From CAWAMD01 sp963783045 (GTDB lineage Bacteria; Actinomycetota; Nitriliruptoria; Nitriliruptorales; Nitriliruptoraceae), in NCBI GenBank assembly GCA_963783045.1, contig CAWAMD010000005.1, positions 1,488,001 to 1,552,000 on the forward strand: 64,000 bases of DNA. The letters run 5' to 3'. Shown here piece by piece: positions 52,587 to 61,832 of the stretch. A program made the translations under genes and the position numbers. Position 1 is the first letter of the stretch. Each line of letters begins with the position of its first letter. The notes under the pieces are model-generated. The model made no database searches. It worked only from the letters and a program-made list of their open reading frames with translations, and had not been told where the DNA came from.

Positions 52587-52720
52587 TCCTCGGCCTCCGG
52601 GTCGGGGTGACTCGCCCGCTTCGGGGTCCCGACGAGTCGAACCTCGTGGTACATCCAGCCGAGCAGCAGGGCGACGCACACGAGCGTCGCCACCCCGCCG
52701 ATGATCAGATCCGCGCCCAT
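52583..52720 (-). CDS. Small single-helix membrane protein coupled to APC-USP permease
   Basis: 45 residues (MGADLIIGGVATLVCVALLL then GWMYHEVRLVGTPKRASHPD). One transmembrane helix is at 5-24, with a basic then acidic cytosolic tail (PDPEAEE). SD GAAAGGGG precedes ATG 52720. The stop overlaps the GTG of the permease. The tight coupling argues for a stoichiometric small subunit or regulator of the transporter. I know of no named family. Confidence 0.7.
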   Translation of the reverse strand: MGADLIIGGVATLVCVALLLGWMYHEVRLVGTPKRASHPDPEAEE

Positions 52721-52785
52721 GCGGCATGCCCCTTTCACATGAGTCCGGGTCGTGGCCCCGCCCCGGACCTGCTCAGGGTTACCGA

Positions 52786-52861
52786 CGGCGGGTTCCCGCC
52801 GCGCCCGTCCGACCGTCAGTCCGGCCGGGGTCGTGCGCACCGGCGCGGCGGGAACCCGCCG
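52786..52861. repeat. 20-bp perfect inverted repeat with nested hairpins, between corA and the APC operon
   Basis: Arms 52786-52805 and 52842-52861 are exact reverse complements, separated by 36 bases. Each arm also folds on itself: GGCGGG-TT-CCCGCC and GGCGGG-AA-CCCGCC. RNA from either strand can form either two small hairpins or one long stem. It lies immediately after the corA stop and upstream of the small-protein/APC-USP operon, so it may act as terminator, attenuator or leader structure. Confidence 0.75.
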
Positions 52862-52863
52862 GG

Positions 52864-53838
52864 TCAGAGCCAGCCGCTGCGCTTGAATGCCCGGTAGAGG
52901 GTCAGGCACCCGAGCGCCATCACGACGAGCACGACGGGATAGCCCCACCGCACCTCGAGCTCGGGCATGTGGCGGAAGTTCATGCCGTAGATCGCCGCCA
53001 GCGCCGTCGGCAGCGCGGCGATCGCCACCCAGGCGGAGATGCGCCGCATGTCCTCGTTCTGGCGCAGCGAGATCTGGGCGATGTTGGCGTTGAGCACGCT
53101 GCCGAGCAGGTCCTCGAGCCCGACGACGTGGTCGGCGACCCGGACCACGTGGTCGGCCACGTCACGGAAGTAGTGGGCCAGGCCGGCGTCGATGCCACGG
53201 ATCCGCCCGGCCGCGAGCAGCTCGAGGGGCTCGGCGAGCGGCCGGACCGCCCGCCGGAAGTCCTGCACCTCGCGCTTGAGCTTGTAGATCCGCTCGGCGT
53301 GGTCGTGCCGCTGCCCGGAGAAGACGGCGTCCTCGATCTCGTCGACGTCACGGTCGAGCCCGGCCGTCACGGCCGCGTACTCGTCCACGACCAGGTCGGC
53401 GATGGCGTAGAGGACCGCACCGGGCCCGAGCGCGAGCATCTCGTGGTCGTCCTCGAGCCGGCGGCGGACGTTGCCGAGCGCGCCGATCTCGCCGTGCCGG
53501 ACCGTGACGACGTACCCGGCCCCGATGAACAGCATGATCTCGCCGAGGTCGACCACCTCCATCGGGTCGAGGTAGCGGGCGGTGCGCAGCACGACGAAGA
53601 CGTCGTCGCCGTAGCGCTCGAGCTTCGGGCGCTGGTGGGCGTTGACTGCGTCCTCCACGGCCAGCGGATGGAGGCCGAACGCCTCGCGCACCTCGTCGAA
53701 CTCCTCGTCGGTCGGCTCGTACAGACCGATCCAGGCGAACGCATCGGGCCGCCCCCGCACGGTCGCGACGACCGCGTCGAGCGGGGGCCGCTCCGCGATC
53801 CGCTCGCCCTGCTCGTAGACGGCCCAGTCGACGATCAT
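52864..53838 (-). CDS. corA: CorA family divalent cation channel
   Basis: 324 residues. The N-terminal cytosolic domain includes PLAVEDAVNAHQRPKLERYG. The long stalk helix leads to QISLRQNEDMRRISAWVAIA, the selectivity motif YGMNF, and the last helix WGYPVVLVVMALGCLTLYRA with a basic end (FKRSGWL). It forms a pentameric Mg2+/Co2+ channel in the inner membrane. ATG 53838 is the start. Placement next to an APC-USP carrier may reflect ion homeostasis. Confidence 0.93.
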   Translation of the reverse strand: MIVDWAVYEQGERIAERPPLDAVVATVRGRPDAFAWIGLYEPTDEEFDEVREAFGLHPLAVEDAVNAHQRPKLERYGDDVFVVLRTARYLDPMEVVDLGEIMLFIGAGYVVTVRHGEIGALGNVRRRLEDDHEMLALGPGAVLYAIADLVVDEYAAVTAGLDRDVDEIEDAVFSGQRHDHAERIYKLKREVQDFRRAVRPLAEPLELLAAGRIRGIDAGLAHYFRDVADHVVRVADHVVGLEDLLGSVLNANIAQISLRQNEDMRRISAWVAIAALPTALAAIYGMNFRHMPELEVRWGYPVVLVVMALGCLTLYRAFKRSGWL

Positions 53839-53915
53839 GCCCGGGCCTTTCGTCCGCCGGATGCCGGACCATCCTAGGCGTCGGCCGGGCGCGTTCCCGG
53901 TCGACCGCGGTCGCG

Positions 53916-54776
53916 TCAGCCGGTGCGGGCCTGGCTGGTGTCCTCGGTGATCGGCGGCTGGCGGGTCTCGCCGAGCATCCGTCCGGCCGTCAGCGCGAGC
54001 AGGTGCTGGTAGCGGTGGCCGAGCACCTGCTGCATCAGGTGCATCGCGTACGCGTCCGCGCCGATGAAGATCCGACGCTTGCCGCGCTCGACCCCACGCA
54101 CGATGGTGCGTGCCGCCGCCTCGGGCGAGGTGCGGGCGAGCACGTTGTTGAACAGGTTGCGGAACTCGGTCCGGTCACGGGTCGGCGCGACCCGGGCGTT
54201 GTTCGCGATGTTGGTCTTGATGCCGCCCGGGTGGACGACGTGGACGGTCACCGGGTGCTTCGCGATGGCCATCTCGATGGCGATCGACTCCGTGTAGCCG
54301 CGGACGCCGAACTTCGCCGCGTTGTAGGCCGACTGCATCGGCATGCCGATGATGCCGAAGATGCTGGACAGGTTGACGAGGTGCCCGTCGCCGGACTCGA
54401 TGAGGTGCGGGAGGAACGCCTGCGTCCCGTGGATGACGCCTCGCAGGTTGATGTCGAGGAGCCAGGTGATGTCGTCGGTCGTCTGCTCGAGCGCGTCGGC
54501 CGTGAGCGCGACACCGGCGTTGTTGACCATCACGTGCACCTCACCGAGATCCGCGACGACCTCCTCCGCGTGCGCGAAGACGGCATCCCGGTCGGCAACG
54601 TCGAGGTGGTAGGCGCGGGCGTCGCGGCAGGCTGCGGCGGTCTCCTTGCAGCCGTCGAGGTCGATGTCCGAGAGGGCGAGCCGGCACCCCCGGGCATCGA
54701 GCTCGCGTGCGAGGGCGCGGCCGATCCCGGACGCGGCACCCGTGACGACGGCGGTCGTGTTCCTCAGTGTGGCCAT
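53916..54776 (-). CDS. Short-chain dehydrogenase/reductase
   Basis: 286 residues. Cofactor motif VVTGAASGIGRALARELDAR, NNAG in VMVNNAGVALTADALEQ, catalytic Ser in VNLSSIFGIIG, and YNAAK in SAYNAAKFGVRGYTESIAIE. The C-terminal extension FIGADAYAMHLMQQVLGHRY is shared with acetoin-reductase-like mycobacterial SDRs. It probably oxidises or reduces a lipidic or steroid-like alcohol. A TGTTGA/TCAACA dyad lies 33 bases upstream. Confidence 0.9.
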   Translation of the reverse strand: MATLRNTTAVVTGAASGIGRALARELDARGCRLALSDIDLDGCKETAAACRDARAYHLDVADRDAVFAHAEEVVADLGEVHVMVNNAGVALTADALEQTTDDITWLLDINLRGVIHGTQAFLPHLIESGDGHLVNLSSIFGIIGMPMQSAYNAAKFGVRGYTESIAIEMAIAKHPVTVHVVHPGGIKTNIANNARVAPTRDRTEFRNLFNNVLARTSPEAAARTIVRGVERGKRRIFIGADAYAMHLMQQVLGHRYQHLLALTAGRMLGETRQPPITEDTSQARTG

Positions 54777-54808
54777 GGCGTTGCTCCCGGACGGCGAGGA
54801 CGTGACGT

Positions 54809-54827
54809 TGTTGACTGAAGTTCAACA
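54809..54827. promoter_or_regulatory. Inverted repeat TGTTGA-N7-TCAACA upstream of the SDR gene
   Basis: A 19-bp dyad (TGTTGACTGAAGTTCAACA) centred about 40 bases upstream of the SDR ATG at 54776. It is AT-rich relative to its surroundings. This is the size and place expected for a TetR-family operator; no regulator gene is adjacent. Confidence 0.55.
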
Positions 54828-54991
54828 GGAGCGTAGGGGACGCGGGACAGGGGCGAGACGTTCCGGTTGGCCCTGCACGATTGATGGGTGCGAAGAGGAA
54901 CATCGCAGGAGCGGACGGAGGCACCATGAGCCGGGCCCGTCCACCCGGCTGACTGGGACGCCGGGACCGACCGCCGACCGCGGGAGCCGTG

Positions 54992-57353
54992 ATGGCCGAC
55001 CGACCTTCGAGTCCGTCGCTGCGACGCACGGTCGGCCGGCGCCCCCGGGACCTCGGCTGGATCCTCCTCAGCGCGGCCGTCGTCACCGGGTTCGCGGCGC
55101 TCGCGGCGATGACGAGCGTCACCCTGGTCGAGCAGGACGTGTTCCGGGTGTTCAACGACCTGCCGTCGTGGTGGGGCGTCGTGCTCATCCCCTACCTGAT
55201 GCTCGGCTCCGCGATCGGGATCGCGCTCGCGTCCGGGCTGACCCTGTTCCTGAAACGGATGCGGCTCGGGATCGCGCTGGCCGCGTCCGGAACCCTCGGT
55301 TGGTTCGCCGCCCGGGCGGTGCTGTGGTTCATCTCACGGCCGTCGCCGACCGCGGCGCTCACCGACGTGGCGCTGCGCGGCCCGGCCGGCAGCGGACCGG
55401 CGTTCCCGTCGACCCACCTCGCGGTCGCGGCCGCCCTCGCGATCGTGGCCAGCCCCTACCTCGGCGACCGGCTCCGCCGCGTGCTGGGCTGGGCCGTGGC
55501 GGTCATGGGCGGCGCGGCCATGTTCGCCGGCCTCGCCCTGCCGATGGACGTGCTCGTCGGGGCGATGGTCGGCTGGTGGGCCGGCAGCACCACGAACCTC
55601 CTCGTCGGGGCGCCGGGCCGCAAGACCGCCCCCGAGCTCGTCGAGGACGTGCTCTCCCTCGCCGGGATCGAGACCGCCGGCATCCGCCACGTGCACGGAC
55701 GGCTGTGGGGCGCCGCCGAGTTCGTCGTCACCACCGGCGACGGCCGCGACCTGAACGCCCGCGTGCTGCGCGTGGCGGGGCGGCGGGTCAGCCTCCCCTA
55801 CCAGCTGCGTCGCTACCTCGCCTCGCTCGAGGTCCTCGACGAACCGTCGCTCGCCACCCCGAAGCACCAGGTCGAGCACGAGGCCTACGTCACCCTCATC
55901 GCCGAGCGGGCCGGCGTGCGCATGCCGGCCGTCGTCCTCGCACGCGAGCTGCCCGGCGACGCGGCCCTCATCGTCACCGAGCGGGTGCGGGGCGTGTCGC
56001 TCGCCGACCTGCCCGAGCGCCGGCTCACCGACGAGCTGCTCGACGACGTGTGGGCGCAGGTGGCCCTCCTCAAGAAGGCCCGGGTCGCCCACCACGCCCT
56101 GTGGCCCGGCGCCGTGATCGTCGACGAGCGCGACAACGTCTCGGGTCACCGAGTTCTCCCGCAGCCGCGCCGCCGCCAGCAACGACCGGCTCATGCAGGA
56201 CATCGCGGACCTGATCACCGGCCTCAGCATGCGCGTCGGGCCGGCCCGTGCGGTCGCGTCCGCGACCCGGGTGCTGGGCCACGAGACCATGGCCGCGGCC
56301 CTGCCCTACGTGCGGCTGCTCGCCCTGCCACGCACGATCCGCCGCCCACTACGCAACCACCCCGAGGTGCTCGCCGCCCTGCGGGCGGAGATCGCCGACG
56401 TGACCGGCACCGAGGCGCCCGAGACGGGCCTGCGCATCAGCGCGAGCACCGTCATCGGGCTCGCGGTCGCCGGCGGGGCGATCTACATCCTCCTGCCGCA
56501 GATCGGCAGCTTCCAGGCGCTGCTCGGGGCGCTGCGCGGGGCGAGCTGGTCGTGGCTGTCGGTCGCCTTCGTGTCGGGCCTGCTGACCGCGCCGGCCGCC
56601 GGCCTGTCCTACTGGGGGTCGGCACGCCGGTCGCTGCCCATCATCCAGGCGTCGGCGGTGCAGCTCGCCTCGGCGTTCACGGGGCGCCTGACGCCCGCCG
56701 GGGCGGGGGGCATCGGACTCAACATGCTGTTCATGGAGCGCGCCGGCATGACCCGCCAGGAGGCCGTCTCTGCCGCGGCGCTGAACATGGCCGGCGGCGC
56801 CATCGTCCACGCGGCACTGTTCTTCATCGCCGCGGCGGTGCTCGGCCTCGGAACGCTGCGACACGGGATCGAGATCCCAACGTCCTGGCCGATCCTCGGC
56901 GCGGTGCTCGGCGTGCTCGTGGCCGCCGGACTCCTGCTGACGACCCCGTTCGGCCGGCGGCGGGTCGTCAAGCCGGCCGTCGAGGTCGGTCGGACCCTGG
57001 TCGAGACGATCCGCCGGCCGGTGCGTGCCGCCGCTCTGTTCGGCGGGTCGGCCGGCGTGACCGTCTTCAACGCCCTGGCGTTCGTCGCCACGGTCCAGGC
57101 GTTCGGCAGCGACATCTCGGCGCTGCAGGTCGCGGCCGTCTACGTCGGCGGGACGGCCATCGCGTCGGCGGCCCCCACCCCCGGCGGCCTCGGCGCGGTG
57201 GAGGCCGCGCTCGTCGCCGGCCTCACCGGGGTCGGCATGGTTTCGGAGCCGGCCGTCGCGGCGGTGCTGAGCTTCCGGCTGCTGACGTTCTGGCTGCCGA
57301 TCCTGCCCGGCATGGCGACCTACCGGGTCCTGCAGCACCGCAACGTCGTCTGA
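54992..57353 (+). CDS. Three-part membrane protein: PAP2-like, kinase-like and YbhN/LPG-synthase domains, apparent frameshift at 56141-56145
   Basis: ATG 54992 follows GGGAG. The N-terminal helices carry PAP2-like ISRPSPTAAL, GPAFPSTHLAVAAAL and ALPMDVLVGAMVGWW, but the His normally four residues before the last Asp is Ala. A soluble domain (about 215-400) has LKKARVAHHALWPGAVIVDE, the place of a kinase HRD loop without its Asp. The frame breaks at TCGGG (56141-56145): DERDNV continues as VTEFSRSRAAASNDRLMQDI after dropping one base. The C-terminal YbhN domain has FTGRLTPAGAGGIGLNMLFM and SAAPTPGGLGAVEAALVAGL. The total is about 786 residues. It possibly handles or flips lipids; both enzymatic-looking domains appear degenerate. 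Confidence 0.8.
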
Positions 57354-57412
57354 GAACGTCGCCCGGAGCGAGCCCGTGGGTCCCGGCGGCGCCCCGGACG
57401 CGGCGGACCGGA

Positions 57413-57978
57413 TTGCCCTTGTCCGCGCCCGCCCGCGGCGACCCGTGCTCGACCGCCGTCGGCGTGACCCGTCAGGTGCCGCCGCCCGGACTCCTGCGTG
57501 GCGCGCTCGAGGCGCTGCTCGCCGGGCCGACCCCCGCCGAGCAGGCGCAGGGCTACGGCGGCTGGTTCAGCGCGGCGACCGCCGGGATGCTCCGCAGCGT
57601 CCGCCTCGACGCTGGTACCGCGTACGTCGACCTCGACGCCGCCCTGGCGACCACGATCCCCAACGCGTCGACCTCGTGCGGGTCCGGTGGACTCCTCGCG
57701 CAGCTCGACCAGACGGTCCTGCAGTTCCCGACCGTCGCGCACGTCCGGTACTCGTTCGAGGGCGACGAGGCGGCCTTCTACGAGTGGCTGCAGCGCTGAC
57801 CGACCTGCGGGTCGCGCCGCAGCCCGGGTTCGACCGGCTCGTCGTCGAGGTCGTGGACGACTCGATCTTCGAAGGCGACGCGGTCCTGTTCGTCGGTGTG
57901 GCGTCCGAGGTGCCCTTCCGGGTGCTGCGGCTGACCGGCCCGCCGCGGCTGGTCGTCGACCTCGCCAGGACGCACTGA
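57413..57978 (+). pseudogene. GerMN domain and AMIN-like fragment, probably a broken single gene
   Basis: Frame one (from TTG 57413 to TGA 57799) gives a GerMN domain: RGALEALLAGPTPAEQAQGY, GWFSAATAGMLRSVRLD, PNASTSCGSGGLLAQLDQTV and EGDEAAFYEWLQ. The next frame (to TGA 57978) gives LTDLRVAPQPGFDRLVVEVV and PFRVLRLTGPPRLVVDLA, the two ends of an AMIN-like domain with its middle missing. Adding one base at about 57797 would fuse them. No signal peptide or lipobox is found upstream, unlike intact relatives. I read this as a decayed or mis-sequenced envelope protein gene. Confidence 0.6.
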
Positions 57979-58041
57979 CCGCTCACGACGCCGGCGGCCC
58001 CGCCCACCAAGGGACGGGGCCGCCGGTCAGCGCGGCTCGGT

Positions 58042-58879
58042 CAGGCGTTCTCGGCTGGCTCCACGACCAGCGCGGTCAGATGCCGAACATCGTGCCGTCG
58101 GGCTTCTCGGCGTGGTTGAGGATGTGGCAGTGCCACACCCAGGTGCCCTCCTGCTCCGCGGTGATGAGCACCGTGTAGCGCTCGCCGGGCGCGACGTTGA
58201 GGGTGTCGACGTAGTAGGGCTGGGCGAGCGGGAACCCGTCCTTCGCGATGACGAGCTGGCGGTTGCCGTGGAGGTGCATCGGGTGGATCCCGAGGCCCTC
58301 GTTCATGTAGTGCATGACCATCGACTGGCCGACCTTCAGCGTGTAGGGCTTCGTCGCCGGGAACGACTTGGCGTTCAGGCTGAAGCCGATGTTGCCCGCG
58401 TCGTTGAGGATCAAGTTCGCGACCATCTCCTCCGCGGTCATGCCGGCCATGCCGTCGCTGCCGCTGACCGCCGTGTCGGCGTGGGCCTCCGCCGCCGGAG
58501 CGGCCGCCGTGGCGCCGGCCGCGGCGACGGCCGCGGCGACGGTGAGCGTGCCCGACATGCCGGCGTCCCTGATGGTGAGGTTGTGCGGGGCCTGGCCGTC
58601 GTTGGTCACCACGAGCGACCCGCCCTCGGTCACCTGGATGCTGGCCGGCGCGAACGCGAACTCGGACAGCGCGACGGCGACGGGCTCCGCCGGCGCAGCG
58701 GCGGCGGCCGCGTCCCCGCCGGTCGCGGCCGCGGCGGTGTCGTTGTTGGACAGGGCCACGCCCGCCGCGAACACGGCGACGAGCAGGGCGAGGGTGGCGA
58801 TGAGCGCGATCGTTCCGAGCAGGAAGGCGCGGTCGTTGCTGGCAGGACGTGCGGCGTCAGGGGTCTCGACGGATCCCAC
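58042..58879 (-). CDS. Shortened multicopper oxidase with N-terminal cupredoxin segment, apparent frameshift near its 3' end
   Basis: GTG 58879 gives a membrane anchor (FLLGTIALIATLALLVAVFA) and a cupredoxin-like segment (SEFAFAPASIQVTEGG, then NDGQAPHNLTIRD). It then passes through MTAEEMVA straight to ILNDAGNIGFSLNAKSFPAT and the copper motifs IHPMHLHGN and WVWHCHILNHAE. The central domain with HxHG and HSH ligands of normal enzymes is absent. The continuous frame stops at 58076 after GTMFGI; adding one base extends it as VTALVVEPAENA to a TGA at 58044-58042, the family's normal ending. Oxidase activity is doubtful without the missing ligands. Confidence 0.7.
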
Positions 58880-59084
58880 GGGCGACTCCTCGGGTGGCGG
58901 TCGGTCGGTGGCATGGTGGCGTGATGGGCTGCGGGCGCGGGTCGGGAGCGGTCAGCCGCCGAGTTCGGCCATGATCTTGGCGCCGTACTCGAGGCCGTTC
59001 CTTGCATCGCCGCATCGTGTGCGCGACGGTGGCGCGGTCACCCTGCGTAACCATCCTCGTCGTCCATCGATGTTCGGAGTCTCC

Positions 59085-59852
59085 ATGCACCCGCGCGGTC
59101 GCCACCGCCTACGCCCCCTGTTCCTGTCCGCCGCCGCCCTGCTCGTGCTGACCGGCTGCGGCGGATCCTCGTCGACCGGGAGCAGCACCGCCTCGACAGC
59201 CGCGACAACGTCGTCCGCAGCGACCTCGGCGTCGTCGACACCGCCGGCCACCACCGAGCCGGCGGCAAGCGCCTCCCCCGAGCCGCTGCCGTCCCCGACC
59301 TCGGCGCAGACGGCCGAGGCCGCGCCGCAGGACATGCAGTCGCTGCTGCTGACCCACGACGACCTCGGGTCCGGCTGGACCGAGATGGACGTGAACTCGA
59401 ACGGCTCGGGCGGTCCGAACACGGCCGCGAACATCTGTGGCAAGGCGAGCGGCAGCATCGACTTCACCGCGGACGCGAGCGCGAGCGGCAAGGTCGGGTT
59501 CCGCAGCCAGCAGCAGCACTTCATCGTCCAGCGCGTGTCGCAGTTCTCCGGCGACGCGGCCGCGCAGGTCCTCGACGAGCTGAAGGCCGCCGGATCGGCC
59601 TGCTCGCAGTGGACCGACAGCGACGGCAACACCTACACCGTCGAGCCCCTGGACGGCCTGCCGGACCTCGGCGACCAGATGGTCGCGCTGCGGGCGAGCA
59701 CGAACCAGCAGGGCATGACGCTGACGATCGACGTGGTCGGCTGGCGGCACGGGAACATCGACGACGGTGTCGCCTACTTCAGCTTCAACGCGCAGGCCGA
59801 CAACCAGGAGCTCGTCTCGATCCTGCAGGCCGCGGACGCCAAGTTCGGCTGA
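59085..59852 (+). CDS. Lipoprotein with PknH-like sensor domain
   Basis: 255 residues from ATG 59085 (GGAG upstream; ATG 59070 in frame is an alternative). The signal peptide ends in the lipobox LLVLTGCGG with the acylated Cys. A Ser/Thr/Ala-rich linker (about 25-75) follows, then a globular domain: LLLTHDDLGSGWTEMDV, paired Cys (NICGKASGS and SACSQWTDS, likely a disulfide) and LDGLPDLGDQMVALRAS. This matches the extracellular PknH-type sensor domain fold, here without a kinase. It should be anchored outside the membrane by the Lgt/Lsp/Lnt pathway; two lnt genes lie in this window. Confidence 0.82.
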   Translation: MHPRGRHRLRPLFLSAAALLVLTGCGGSSSTGSSTASTAATTSSAATSASSTPPATTEPAASASPEPLPSPTSAQTAEAAPQDMQSLLLTHDDLGSGWTEMDVNSNGSGGPNTAANICGKASGSIDFTADASASGKVGFRSQQQHFIVQRVSQFSGDAAAQVLDELKAAGSACSQWTDSDGNTYTVEPLDGLPDLGDQMVALRASTNQQGMTLTIDVVGWRHGNIDDGVAYFSFNAQADNQELVSILQAADAKFG

Positions 59853-59903
59853 GCCGGTCCGGCAGCGGGAGGATCGCCGCCGGGCGGTGTCGAACCCCTC
59901 GGC

Positions 59904-61722
59904 ATGCGCACCCTGATCGCCACCGCCCTGTCCACCGCGGCCGTCGTCGTCGGTCTCGTCGCCCCGCCGGGGGCGGCGCCGGCCCGCGCGACGGTCCCGC
60001 TCGACCAGCCCGAGACGCCGCCGGCCGTCTTCCGGGTGGGCACGGCCGTCGTCGACATCACGCCCGAGCGCCCCCAGTACCTCGGCGGGTTCGGCCAGAT
60101 GGAGGAACCCACCGCCGACGCCCACGACCCGCTGCAGGTCCGTGCCTTCACCGTCGACCGGGGCGGGACGGCGGTCGCCTTCGCCATCGTCGACACGCAG
60201 GGCTGGTTCGCCGGCTACCAGGAGGGCCCCTACGGCGTCACCGACGCCCGGGAGGAGGTCGCCGGCTGGCTGCAGGCCCACGGCTACCCGACCGCGACGC
60301 CCGGTCACGTCGTCGTCTCGTCGACCCACTCGCACGCGGCGCCGACGATCATGGGCATCTGGGGGCCCACCGACGTGGACTACCTCGCCCGCGTCCACGA
60401 CGCGACCGTGGCAGCCATCGAGCAGGCGTTCACCACCGCACAGCCGGCGACGCTGTGGGCCGCGACGGCCAACGTCGGCGCGGTCGACGGGTCCAACGTG
60501 AGCCAGACCGACATCTACGACGGCTGGTCCGTCGACGGCAGCGCACCGGTGCTGTGGGCGCGCGATCCGGACGACGGGCACACGCTCGGGCTGTACGCGA
60601 ACGTTCCCATCCACGCCGACATCGTGAACGGCAAGGACCTCCGGCTGATGAGCGCCGACCACATCGGCGTCGAGCGCGACCAGCTCGACCGTGTGCTCGG
60701 CGGGACCGCCGTCGTGGCCATGGGCACGCTCGGTCGGCAGGAGTCGATCGTGCAGGTCGGCGGGCTGGCGCAGGCCGAGCTCGTCGGCCGCTACGTCGTC
60801 GATCACCTGCTCGCGGCCATGCGTGATGCCCGGCCGATCACCGACCCGACGCTCGCGGCCGACGAGCAGCAGGTGTTCGTGCCCGGGACCAACCCCGTCC
60901 TGCTCGGGCTCATCCTCGCCCACCATGCGGCCGGGCCCGTGTGCACACCCGAGGCCTGCGCGATCGACCGCGCCGACACGCCCCCGTACCTCACCGGGAC
61001 CGTGGTCGGCACCTGGATCACCGAGGTCCGGATCGGCGACCTGCTCTACGTGACCCAGCCCGGCGAGGCGTTCCCGGAGGTGTCCACCGCCATCCGGGAC
61101 GCCATCGACGGACCCGGCGAGGTGCGCATCGTCGGTATGGGGCAGGACCAGCTCGGCTACTACTGGCCGCCGGAGGACGGGCCGTTCACGCAGGTCGTCA
61201 ACGACTCCGACCACCTGATCTACAACACGTCGGTCGCGCTGGCCGACGAGTCCGTCGACGTGGCGGCGCTCGTCGCCGGCCGGCTCGGCTTCTCGGGCAC
61301 GCCGACGCATCCGACGACGGGCGCGCAGGACCCGGCGGCCCGACGCAACCCGGGCGTGCAGTTCTTCGCCGTGCGCGACCCCGACGACGCCCACCGGGTG
61401 ATCCTCGACGCGTCGGTCAACGCCGCCTACGACGGTGCCACCCTGACCGGCGGCGACCAGCCGATCGCATGGGACTACGGCGACGGGATCGACGGGCCGC
61501 TCCGGCGAGCTCTCCAGCCACCGGTTCCAGCGTCCTGGCACCTACGAGGTCACGGCGACCGTCACCGACACGCAGGGGCGGACACGGACGTGGTCGCAGC
61601 AGGTGACCGTGCCGTACGTGCGGCGCCACCCGGACGGCTCGACCGCCGGCGCGGAGGCATCCGCCGACGCGGACGGGCCGGCCGAGGTGGCCGCGTCAAC
61701 GTCGCCCGCTTTCCCCGCATGA
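59904..61722 (+). CDS. Secreted neutral/alkaline ceramidase-like protein with C-terminal PKD-like domain, apparent frameshift at 61494-61496
   Basis: ATG 59904 starts a signal peptide (MRTLIATALSTAAVVVGLVA). The N-terminal ceramidase-like core has VGTAVVDITPERPQYLGGFG and the zinc-type motif VSSTHSHAAPTIMG, then MGTLGRQESIV and VTQPGEAFPEV. After WDYGDGIDG the frame is lost unless one G of GGG 61494-61496 is dropped. It then reads RSGELSSHRFQRPGTYEVTA and TDTQGRTRTWSQQVTVPY, a PKD-like beta domain, ending at TGA 61720-61722. The corrected size is about 605 residues. It probably cleaves an amide-linked lipid outside the cell. Confidence 0.75.
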
Positions 61723-61730
61723 GGGGGAAA
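61710..61730. terminator. Hairpin TTTCCCC / GGGGAAA at the ceramidase-like gene end
   Basis: Seven-base arms (61710-61716 and 61724-61730) enclose the stop codon in a seven-base loop. It lies between convergent genes and supports the corrected stop at 61722. Confidence 0.45.
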
Positions 61731-61832
61731 CGCCGAACGTCGACGCGGCCGGTCGGCGTCGGGGTCGTGACGGCACCGCAGGCTGGACACGTCGCGGCCA
61801 CCAGCACTCCGTGACCCGAGGTCGTGAACGCC

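Noticed and set aside
52721..52863. Possible c-di-AMP (ydaO-type) or Mg-sensing riboswitch before the APC-USP operon
   Set aside because: A GGTAACCC fragment is present, but I could not match the conserved core of either class; only the inverted repeat is supported.
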